Under the pieces are notes generated by a model. The model had not been told where the DNA came from. It made no database searches and was given only the letters and a program-made list of their open reading frames with translations. From contig DKBH01000066.1 of NCBI GenBank assembly GCA_002451165.1, positions 1 to 9,740 on the forward strand: 9,740 nt of DNA. Direction: 5' to 3'. The stretch is from Nitrospiraceae bacterium UBA6905 (GTDB lineage Bacteria > Nitrospirota > Thermodesulfovibrionia > Thermodesulfovibrionales > UBA6898). A program made the translations under genes and the position numbers. Below are positions 1 to 6,467 of this stretch, one piece after another (position 1 is the first letter of the stretch; each line of letters starts with the position of its first letter).

Positions 1-228
1 CTCCTTGAGGATATTTCTTTTTCGGGGAAGGTCATGCTGGCCAGCGGGAGGCTCTCTTCCGAAATCGTCTCCAAGTGCTCCCGATGCAGCATCCCGGTGA
101 TCATCAGCCGAGCTGCGCCAACAAGCCTTTCGGTCGATATCGCTGAAGCATCAGGACTTACGCTGATAGGGTTTGCACGGGGAGAACGGATGAACATCTA
201 TACCGGCAGGCAGCGGATTGTCCTATAG
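1..228 (+). CDS. fdhD: FdhD-type formate dehydrogenase accessory sulfurtransferase, C-terminal fragment
   Basis: Only the last 75 codons are present; the gene enters from the left edge in frame 1 and ends at TAG 226-228. FdhD passes sulfur from a cysteine desulfurase to the molybdenum cofactor of formate dehydrogenases, in the cytoplasm. The visible part fits the conserved FdhD C-terminus: an ASGRLSSEIV segment, then IPVIISRAAPTSLSVDIA, then LTLIGFARGERMNIYTG near the end. The CxxC sulfur-transfer loop known in the family lies upstream of the window, so activity cannot be judged. A CSRC sequence is visible here but is not at the position of the family's functional cysteine loop. The gene converges on the pilus operon and overlaps its last gene by 6 bp. 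Family assignment is fairly firm; the symbol follows from the family. Confidence 0.88.
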   Translation, partial: LLEDISFSGKVMLASGRLSSEIVSKCSRCSIPVIISRAAPTSLSVDIAEASGLTLIGFARGERMNIYTGRQRIVL

Positions 229-229
229 G
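222..229. other. 8-bp palindrome containing both stop codons of two convergent genes
   Basis: CCTATAGG is a perfect palindrome. Its top strand holds the TAG stop of fdhD (226-228) and its bottom strand the TAG stop of the MshEN-GAF gene (225-223). The two reading frames therefore overlap by 6 bp, and no hairpin plus T-run lies between them. Transcripts from either side must run into the opposite gene or end by another mechanism. Confidence 0.8.
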
Positions 230-1197
230 TCGAAGAGTTTTCTCCTGAGGATCACGATCTCAAAGCTGATTGCTGCCATGGCAACGAGACTGTTGATATG
301 ACCGACACCTGCATCAAGCACAGCGTTATTGCCGTTGTCGACGTAAAGCAACCCCACGATCTTGTCTCTGATATGTATTGGGATCATGCAACAATCCTGC
401 GGGAGCCCTCCCAGCCGCCCGATAAGCTGCTCGTTGCCGGTCATCTTTAGGAGCGGTCCCCGGTAATACGTCTTTCTGCCGAGCACATCAGAGAAAATGG
501 ACAGACCGTCTACCGGGACCTCGAACTGATCGACAGGTATGTTCCTTGACTTCCATCCAGCAATGACGTTCCCTTTGACCAAGAATACCGATGCCCGAGA
601 TGCCAGCGGCTTTGTCTCGTTCAGGAGGATACCGATGACCTCCTCCCGGTCCCGTACACCAGCAAATTGTTCCTTCACCTTCAGGAACTGCTCCTTACTG
701 TCACTCGGCTTCTTCTCATCTGCGGCCTCCTCCTTGCCGAAAACACTGATATAGCGAAGGTCCCGCTTGATCCCGTAATACTTCTCCAGACTATAGTGCA
801 TTCTCAGGTCCGTAATGATATACGGGATGATGTCACTTCCCGTAAGGAACCGCATTTCATCAATACTTGCAATTTCACGGGGGTCGAGCATGGCAACATG
901 CAGTCTGTTCCTGTCTTTTCGGAAAGGCAGAACCTTGTACTTCTCTGCGAGTTCGCTACTGATGTTCGCGATCACCGCTGCGTCGATATCGTTCAGGTCT
1001 GACGACTTCACCGCAGGAACCTTGAGATACCCGCTCAGGAAAGAGAGCATATCATCCTCGGTAATTACCCCTAGTTCCAGTATATTTGTCCCGATCCTGC
1101 CACCGAAAATGACCTGCCGTTCAAGGGCCTGCTTGAGCTGGTCCCTAGTAATCAGGCTGCTCTTTACCATGGCCTCACCGAGTTTCATAAGCGCCAT
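223..1197 (-). CDS. Stand-alone MshEN domain protein with C-terminal GAF-like domain (putative c-di-GMP-responsive T4P regulator)
   Basis: This 324-aa cytoplasmic protein has no signal peptide or membrane segment. Residues 5-28 and 34-57 form the tandem 24-residue pattern of MshEN (T2SSE_N) c-di-GMP-binding domains, K/R-[LI]-G at each start and a 5-residue spacer ending GG. The domain runs to about residue 142 and resembles the N-terminus of PilB in this window (roughly a third identical by eye, including a shared DQLKQAL and IDAAV). A charged linker (about 150-175) follows. Residues about 180-320 look like a GAF domain, with a core strand IPIHIRDKIVGLLYVDN at 272-288. There is no Walker A or B, so it is not an assembly ATPase. 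It begins 4 nt after the pilR stop, with no clear Shine-Dalgarno, and is last in the operon. An ATG three codons in (1188) is an alternative start. A role as adaptor or sensor is inference. Confidence 0.85.
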   Translation of the reverse strand: MALMKLGEAMVKSSLITRDQLKQALERQVIFGGRIGTNILELGVITEDDMLSFLSGYLKVPAVKSSDLNDIDAAVIANISSELAEKYKVLPFRKDRNRLHVAMLDPREIASIDEMRFLTGSDIIPYIITDLRMHYSLEKYYGIKRDLRYISVFGKEEAADEKKPSDSKEQFLKVKEQFAGVRDREEVIGILLNETKPLASRASVFLVKGNVIAGWKSRNIPVDQFEVPVDGLSIFSDVLGRKTYYRGPLLKMTGNEQLIGRLGGLPQDCCMIPIHIRDKIVGLLYVDNGNNAVLDAGVGHINSLVAMAAISFEIVILRRKLFDL

Positions 1198-1201
1198 TGT
1201 A

Positions 1202-2563
1202 TCACTTTATCCCATATTTATACAGCCGGTGCCTGAATGACCGGAATGAAAGATTCAGCAGCTTCGCAGCATCTGTCTTGCTGCCATTCGCCTTTGCCAG
1301 GGCCTTGCACAGATAGTTTTTCTCTATCTCCTCAACGATCGTTTCGAGATCAACACCATCATCGCTCATTTCAGGGAGCACTGCTGCCGGCTGCACGGCA
1401 GCAAAGACCTCTTCAGGGAGATCTTCGGGGAGGATGACTTTCCCGTCAGTAAGGAGAACCATCCTCTCGACCATGTTTTCGAGTTCACGTACATTTCCCT
1501 TCCATGGGTACCTCATGAGCAGCCGGAGCGATTCTGGCGAAAATTCTTTCTTATCAGCAGTGAATCTTGCAAGGAAGTGATCAAGCAGAAGCGGAATATC
1601 TTCAACCCGTTCCCGCAGCGGCGGAAGATGCACCGGGACCACGTTCAGCCGGTAGAAAAGATCTTCCCTGAAACCGGCAGCAGAGAGTGCATCGGAAAGA
1701 TCGCGGTTCGTTGCGGAGATGACCCGAACATCGACCTTTACGTCGCTTAAACCGCCGACTCTTCTGAATATGCCGTTCTCCAAGACACGAAGCAGCTTTG
1801 CCTGAAGGGCAATCGGCATTTCGGCAATTTCATCAAGAAAGATTGTTCCCCCGTCGGCAATCTCAAAAAGGCCCTGCTTGTTGCTAACAGCGCCGGTAAA
1901 GGCTCCCTTTACGTGCCCAAAAAGCTCTGATTCGAGCAGTCCCTCAGGAAACGTAGCGCAATTGATCGTCACAAAATTCTTGCTTTTACGCGGACTCAGG
2001 CTATGAAGTGCAGCGGCAACGAGTTCCTTGCCGCTGCCGCTCTCACCCGTGATCAGCACGGTGGAATTGCTTTGCGCTACCTTTGGGATGAGCCTGAAGA
2101 GCTCCTGCATCTTAGGACTCTTGCCGATAATGTTCTCGAGGCGGTTCGACGTCTGCACTTTTTCCCTCAGGATTAAAAGTTCATCACTCTGCCGCTTCCG
2201 CTCGAAGGCCTTATTGACTACAAGGCGTATCTCGTCTATCTTGAAAGGTTTATGGACAAAATCATATGCCCCGAGTTTCATTGCTTCAATGGTAGACTCA
2301 GTCGTGCCGAACGCCGTGATCATGATAACGACGGTTGAGGGTGAGATTTCCTTCACCCTTCTCAGTACCTCAAAGCCGTCGGCACGGGGCATTTTCATGT
2401 CAGTGATAACGATATCAAAAATTTCTTGCTCGATCATTTCGTTCGCTGCCATGCCATCAACAGCGGCTGTCGTTTCATATCCCTCTTCCTCGAGAAGTAT
2501 TTTCAGCACCTCACGCATGCTCTTCTCATCTTCGACGATAAGTATTTTCCCGTTATGTGCCAT
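1202..2563 (-). CDS. pilR: Sigma-54-dependent response regulator PilR (NtrC family)
   Basis: A 453-aa NtrC-type activator. PilR is phosphorylated by PilS and activates sigma-54 promoters, classically that of pilA. The receiver domain (about 5-120) has acidic pocket E11/D12, phospho-acceptor D55, T83 and K105. The AAA+ domain (about 145-375) has Walker A GESGSGKE (173-180), the sigma-54 contact loop GAFTGA (220-225) and Walker B GGTIFLDEI (238-246). A Fis-type helix-turn-helix ends the protein (about 415-453). All key residues are intact. The start at 2563 is chosen over an upstream in-frame start at 2617: it begins directly before the receiver domain and has GAAGG 3 nt upstream. It overlaps the pilS end by 11 bp, which suggests translational coupling. 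Assignment as PilR rather than another NtrC relative rests on the pil context. Confidence 0.93.
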   Translation of the reverse strand: MAHNGKILIVEDEKSMREVLKILLEEEGYETTAAVDGMAANEMIEQEIFDIVITDMKMPRADGFEVLRRVKEISPSTVVIMITAFGTTESTIEAMKLGAYDFVHKPFKIDEIRLVVNKAFERKRQSDELLILREKVQTSNRLENIIGKSPKMQELFRLIPKVAQSNSTVLITGESGSGKELVAAALHSLSPRKSKNFVTINCATFPEGLLESELFGHVKGAFTGAVSNKQGLFEIADGGTIFLDEIAEMPIALQAKLLRVLENGIFRRVGGLSDVKVDVRVISATNRDLSDALSAAGFREDLFYRLNVVPVHLPPLRERVEDIPLLLDHFLARFTADKKEFSPESLRLLMRYPWKGNVRELENMVERMVLLTDGKVILPEDLPEEVFAAVQPAAVLPEMSDDGVDLETIVEEIEKNYLCKALAKANGSKTDAAKLLNLSFRSFRHRLYKYGIK

Positions 2564-4136
2564 AGGCCTTCGGTAGTACAATCTCAAAGGTTGTCCCGAT
2601 ATCAGACGTACTATCAACCGACAGTCTCCCCTTATGCTCTTCGACGATTCTGTAGGCTATAGCTAGCCCTAAGCCTGTTCCTCGCTCCTTGGTCGTATAA
2701 AAAGGGTAAAAGATCCTCGACAGGTTTTCAGGGGATATTCCCGGGCCTGTGTCGGAGAAGACGATGGAAATTCTGTCGGGGAAATCCTGCGTTGAAACAG
2801 TCAATATCCCGCCTTTGTCCATTGCCTCGACAGCATTAGTGCCGAGATTCCAGAAGACCTGCCGGATCGATAGCGGGTCTAGCCGGACAGGCAGAGGACC
2901 GTTAAATGCCTTGCGTATTCTTATATCCTGTCCCTCCTGGCCAGTGTTCTCAAGAAGCGACAGCGTGTCTCCGAGCAACCCGTGGAGATCCACATTCTGA
3001 AGCTCGAGCGGCCGAGGCCGAGAATAGGTAAGAAAATCCGATACGATATTATTGAGACGTTGCATTTCAGCGAGAGCTATCTCCATCAGCTTTTCTCTGT
3101 GCCGCTCGGGTATTTTCCCCTCTTTGAGCATCTCGATCGAACCCCGGAGCGAAGCGAGCGGGTTGCGGATTTCATGGGCTATATTGGCAGAAAGCTCTCC
3201 GATGACCGCCCATTTCTCCCTGTTCTTCATATCTGCCTCAAGCTTCTTGAGCTGAGTCAGATCCTGAAACACCCCGATATATCCCGTTTCATTGCCTGCA
3301 TGGTCCTTCAGTAAGGATACAGTGATGCCGATGATCTTCGTTTCCTGATTCGGTAGTTGCAGCGTCTCTTCATGCCGACCTGTTATGAACGGAAATGCCA
3401 GGGAGGGAATGGCCAGCGCTATATTATGCCCAATAACCCCTTCCTGACTGATCCCTAATATCTTCTCTGCAGCCTTGTTAAAAACAATAACCCTTCCCTC
3501 TATGTCTGTCGTGAAAAGCCCACTCGGCAGGCTCTCGATCACTTTGACATTGAAACGTTCCAACGCCCTCAGGTGGATATCTTTCTCCTCAAGCCTTACC
3601 TCGGTCTTTTCGAGCCTCGTGGCAAGATATCCCGTGAGATAGGCCGTAACAAAGAGCGACACCGTATGGATAAAGATATTATAGATAAACTGTTTTTCCT
3701 GCATTATCCCCTGGTAGTCCAGGGGCAGCAGGCGATAGAACTGGAGATCGAGGAGTGTCCCGTAAAGGATGCTGCCCATGCTCGCGATGACATAGCCTGC
3801 TCTTTGGTTGAGGACGGTAATCGAAGAGATGACTGTGAGAATCAGCGTGAAGGAGAACCAGCTCTCGATGCCGCCGGTGATATAAATGAGTGCTATCTCC
3901 GCGATAACGTCGAGGATCAGCTGGATATAAGCAAAGAGGAAAAGTCGCCTGACTCTCTGGAGCAACAGCGCATAACAGATAGTGAGCAGATAGAGCGCAA
4001 TGATTAAGAGGGATATCGCACGGGGATTGGGAAAAGATTCTATCCTGAAGATAAAGGCAGAACCGAGAAGCAAACTGGCAAACAAGGCCCTGAATCCAAT
4101 CAGGGCCTTGAGTCTGCCAATCAAGGCATCTGCCAT
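2553..4136 (-). CDS. pilS: Type IV pilus sensor histidine kinase PilS
   Basis: A 527-aa membrane sensor kinase, partner of the adjacent PilR. In Pseudomonas, PilS senses pilin levels in the inner membrane; the same role here is inferred. The N-terminal 170 residues are strongly hydrophobic with about six membrane segments (around 15-32, 41-59, 66-88, 95-110, 113-130, 152-172). Then come a short coiled-coil stretch (175-195), a PAS domain (about 195-295), a dimerisation/phospho-acceptor domain with AHEIRNPLASL (H321), and a catalytic domain with N-box residues around N430/N434, DTGPGI (462-467) and GTGLGL (486-491). All kinase boxes look intact. The start lies 4 nt past the pilC stop and has no strong Shine-Dalgarno, so translation probably depends on pilC. 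A perfect hairpin lies 27-54 nt inside the frame. Confidence 0.92.
   Translation of the reverse strand: MADALIGRLKALIGFRALFASLLLGSAFIFRIESFPNPRAISLLIIALYLLTICYALLLQRVRRLFLFAYIQLILDVIAEIALIYITGGIESWFSFTLILTVISSITVLNQRAGYVIASMGSILYGTLLDLQFYRLLPLDYQGIMQEKQFIYNIFIHTVSLFVTAYLTGYLATRLEKTEVRLEEKDIHLRALERFNVKVIESLPSGLFTTDIEGRVIVFNKAAEKILGISQEGVIGHNIALAIPSLAFPFITGRHEETLQLPNQETKIIGITVSLLKDHAGNETGYIGVFQDLTQLKKLEADMKNREKWAVIGELSANIAHEIRNPLASLRGSIEMLKEGKIPERHREKLMEIALAEMQRLNNIVSDFLTYSRPRPLELQNVDLHGLLGDTLSLLENTGQEGQDIRIRKAFNGPLPVRLDPLSIRQVFWNLGTNAVEAMDKGGILTVSTQDFPDRISIVFSDTGPGISPENLSRIFYPFYTTKERGTGLGLAIAYRIVEEHKGRLSVDSTSDIGTTFEIVLPKAYGT
4083..4110 (-). repeat. Perfect inverted repeat (hairpin) inside the 5' end of pilS
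   Basis: An 11-bp arm CAAGGCCCTGA (4083-4093), a 6-nt loop and its exact complement (4100-4110) form a GC-rich stem with no mismatch. In pilS mRNA it covers about nucleotides 27-54 after the start codon. It is followed by only a short T-run (TTTG), so a strong intrinsic terminator is unlikely, but the stem could slow ribosomes or mark an mRNA processing site between structural and regulatory genes. Confidence 0.75.
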
Positions 4137-4140
4137 ATGC

Positions 4141-5355
4141 TTATTTTACGAGCGTGATGAGTTTGAATATGGGAAGATACATAGCAATAACTATAAACCC
4201 TACAGCACCTCCGAGAAAGACCATTAGCATGGGCTCCATCATGGCTGTCAGGTTGCTCACCGCAGCATCGACTTCATCGTCATAGAAGTCCGCTATTTTG
4301 GAAAGCATGGCATCCAGAGCTCCGGTCGATTCCCCGACCGATATCATGTGATTGACCATCGGAGGAAATACGCCGCTCTTCATCAGCGGCTCGGCAATCG
4401 TTTTGCCTTCAGAAACTGCCTGGCGTATATCCATGACCGCATATTCGATCACTTTGTTGCCTGCTGTTTTTGCCGTTATCTCAAGACCGTCGAGGATCGG
4501 AACTCCGCTGCTGACGAGCGTTCCCAATGTCCTGGTAAACTTTGCGACAGCAACCTTCCGGAGGAGTATGCCAAAGATGGGGAGCTTCAGAAAAAAAGCG
4601 TCTGTCACTGCACGTCCTTTTTCTGTCCTTCGCGTCTGAACAAATGCCACACCTGCGGCAATCAGCGCAATAAGCACTATCAGCCCTCCGATTCCGGCGA
4701 CAAAATGGCTAATGCTCATAACGAGCTGTGTGGGTGCAGGCAATTTCCCGCCAAAGGTGGCGAACATTTTTGCAAATGTCGGCACAACAAAGACCATGAT
4801 GACCGCAATGACTCCTACCGCAATAGTAGAGACAACGATCGGATAGATCATGGCACCCTTTACCTTCTTTTTGAGCTTCATCGCTTTTTCCATATAGTTC
4901 GCCAGCCTGTTGAGGATCGTGTCGAGAATACCGCCGGACTCGCCCGCTGCTACCATATTGGCATAGAGCTCTGAAAAAACTCTTGGATGTTTTCTAAGCG
5001 CATCCGCATAGGTAGAACCGGCTTCGACATCCTCCTTAATGATCGAAAGAGACTTTGCCAGAGTCTTATTTTCGACCTGGGTGGAAAGAATGTCGAGGGC
5101 CTGGACGAGCGGAAGGCCGGCATCAATCATCGTGGCAAACTGCCGCGTGAATACGACAATGTCCTTGTCTTTAACGCCTCCGCCAAGTCTCAGCCCGCTG
5201 AACGCTGCCTTTTTTTCCTTTGGCTTGACCAGCGTGGCCGTAATGTTCTTTCTCCGAAGCTGGGCAATCACTTCTTCCTTGGAGTTTGCACTAAGCTCAC
5301 CGGACTCGACCATCCCTTTCCCTGTCTTGCCTGACCACTGAAATACCGTTGCCAT
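4141..5355 (-). CDS. pilC: Type IV pilus inner-membrane platform protein PilC
   Basis: A 404-aa GspF/PilC-family polytopic protein, the usual family length. PilC is the inner-membrane platform that connects pilin polymerisation to the PilB and PilT motors. An N-terminal cytoplasmic region begins MATVFQWSGK, as is typical for the family. Two T2SSF repeats are visible (about 66-190 and 269-391), each with an R/TQFATMIDAGLPL- or TRTLGTLVSSGVPIL-like start and a later AGESGG or VGESTG motif. Three hydrophobic segments lie around 169-194, 217-240 and 374-396. The start is well supported by GGGAGGTGA, which includes the pilT stop codon, 6 nt before the ATG. Its position next to pilT and pilB separates it from general secretion GspF. 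Confidence 0.95.
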   Translation of the reverse strand: MATVFQWSGKTGKGMVESGELSANSKEEVIAQLRRKNITATLVKPKEKKAAFSGLRLGGGVKDKDIVVFTRQFATMIDAGLPLVQALDILSTQVENKTLAKSLSIIKEDVEAGSTYADALRKHPRVFSELYANMVAAGESGGILDTILNRLANYMEKAMKLKKKVKGAMIYPIVVSTIAVGVIAVIMVFVVPTFAKMFATFGGKLPAPTQLVMSISHFVAGIGGLIVLIALIAAGVAFVQTRRTEKGRAVTDAFFLKLPIFGILLRKVAVAKFTRTLGTLVSSGVPILDGLEITAKTAGNKVIEYAVMDIRQAVSEGKTIAEPLMKSGVFPPMVNHMISVGESTGALDAMLSKIADFYDDEVDAAVSNLTAMMEPMLMVFLGGAVGFIVIAMYLPIFKLITLVK

Positions 5356-5369
5356 TCGCTATCACCTCC
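5356..5369 (-). promoter_or_regulatory. pilC ribosome binding site overlapping the pilT stop
   Basis: Read on the minus strand, GGGAGGTGATAGCGA precedes the pilC ATG. The pilT stop TGA lies inside this purine-rich stretch, so ribosomes ending pilT are placed at the pilC start. This is one of the strongest Shine-Dalgarno sequences in the operon. Confidence 0.8.
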
Positions 5370-6453
5370 CGCGCGCAGAAGGCGCAGAACTAAGCCTCTG
5401 CAGCATCGTGATTATTTCCTCAGGTACCGGCGACCTGCTGACGGCATCCTCATATGAGATATGCCCCTTTGTATAGAGATCTACAAGAGACTGATTCATT
5501 GTCTGCATGCCATAGCGCGCTTGCCCCGTCTGCATCGAGGAATAGAGCTGGTGGATCTTGTCCTCCCGGATGAGGTTCCTGATCGCCGGATTCGGAACGA
5601 GCAGTTCGATTGCGAGAGACCTTCCCGTGCCCGCTTTCCTTGCGATCAGTTGCTGCGACAATATACCCTCAAGCACGAAGGAGAGCTGGACGCGGATCTG
5701 CTCCTGCTGGTGGGGGGGAAAAACGTCGATGATGCGGTTGATGGTCTGCACTGCAGAATTTGTATGAAGAGTTGCAAGGGTCAGATGACCGGTCTCTGAA
5801 ACCGTAAGGGCAGCCTCTATCGTCTCGAGGTCTCTCATCTCACCAATGAGTACGACATCGGGGTCCTGTCGCAGAACATATCGGAGCGCGGCCTTGAACG
5901 AAGAAGTATCGGCATGCACCTCGCGCTGGTTGATGAGACATTTCTTATGTCCATGAAGGTATTCGATCGGATCTTCAATAGTTATGATATGGTCATACCG
6001 CTCGGAGTTGATCCTGTCAACCATTGCAGCAAGGGTCGTTGATTTGCCGCTGCCCGTGGGTCCGGTGACCAGAATGAGTCCGCGGGGCTTCTTGACCAGT
6101 TCGTTCACGATCTCGGGCAATCCAAGTTCCGTAAAGGTCCTTATCTCAAAGGGTATGGTTCGGAAAGCTCCTGCCACTGCACCGCGCTGCATAAACACAT
6201 TGCCCCTAAACCTGCTGAGACCCTTCACTCCGAAGGAAAGGTCAAGCTCGTTGCTCTCTTCGAACTTGTGCTTTTGTGCATCGGTAAGAATACTGTAGCA
6301 GAGAGACTTGGTATCGACAGGAGTCAGTGGCGGATGATCAAGAGGGATAAGCTTGCCGTCAACCCGGAGCCTCGGCGGGCTGCCGGTCGTGACATGGAGG
6401 TCCGACGCCCCCTTCTCTATCATAACTTTCAGTAGGTCATAAATCGATGCCAT
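5362..6453 (-). CDS. pilT: Twitching motility / pilus retraction ATPase PilT
   Basis: A 363-aa cytoplasmic hexameric ATPase that powers pilus depolymerisation. It opens with the family's typical ASDLHVTTGSPP segment (16-27). The motor domain has Walker A GPTGSGKST (131-139, K137), an Asp box TIEDPIEYLH (158-167), Walker B with catalytic E205 in VLIGEMRD, and a His box around GHLTLATLHT (222-231). The AIRNLIRE motif, characteristic of PilT and needed for retraction, is present about residue 290. There is no MshEN domain and no tetracysteine motif, which separates it from PilB. Length is normal. The start has AAAGGAGA about 6 nt upstream, overlapping the pilB stop. The genus-level subtype (PilT1 to PilT4) cannot be fixed by eye; position beside pilB and pilC resembles the Geobacter pilT4 arrangement. 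Confidence 0.95.
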   Translation of the reverse strand: MASIYDLLKVMIEKGASDLHVTTGSPPRLRVDGKLIPLDHPPLTPVDTKSLCYSILTDAQKHKFEESNELDLSFGVKGLSRFRGNVFMQRGAVAGAFRTIPFEIRTFTELGLPEIVNELVKKPRGLILVTGPTGSGKSTTLAAMVDRINSERYDHIITIEDPIEYLHGHKKCLINQREVHADTSSFKAALRYVLRQDPDVVLIGEMRDLETIEAALTVSETGHLTLATLHTNSAVQTINRIIDVFPPHQQEQIRVQLSFVLEGILSQQLIARKAGTGRSLAIELLVPNPAIRNLIREDKIHQLYSSMQTGQARYGMQTMNQSLVDLYTKGHISYEDAVSRSPVPEEIITMLQRLSSAPSARGR

Positions 6454-6467
6454 TCAGTTCTCCTTTA
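6454..6467 (-). promoter_or_regulatory. pilT ribosome binding site overlapping the pilB stop
   Basis: On the minus strand TAAAGGAGAACTGA leads into the pilT ATG. The first three bases are the pilB stop codon, so the AAGGAGA Shine-Dalgarno starts inside it. The pattern repeats at pilT/pilC and indicates tight translational coupling of motor and platform genes. Confidence 0.8.

Noticed and set aside
2028..2576. 182-codon plus-strand open frame inside pilR
   Set aside because: It is antisense to the AAA+ and receiver regions of pilR, is Ser/Ile-rich and low in complexity, and has no recognisable domain.
2564..2617. Extended pilR start at 2617
   Set aside because: The 18 extra residues lie inside pilS and come before a standard receiver domain start; ATG 2563 has a GAAGG Shine-Dalgarno.
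4083..4120. Hairpin in pilS as a strong intrinsic terminator
   Set aside because: The stem is perfect but is followed by only a short T-run, and the downstream genes pilS and pilR need read-through.
4348..4974. 208-codon plus-strand open frame inside pilC
   Set aside because: It is antisense to a clear PilC gene, has a Cys/His-rich composition typical of a reverse-frame shadow, and shows no recognised domain or ribosome binding site.
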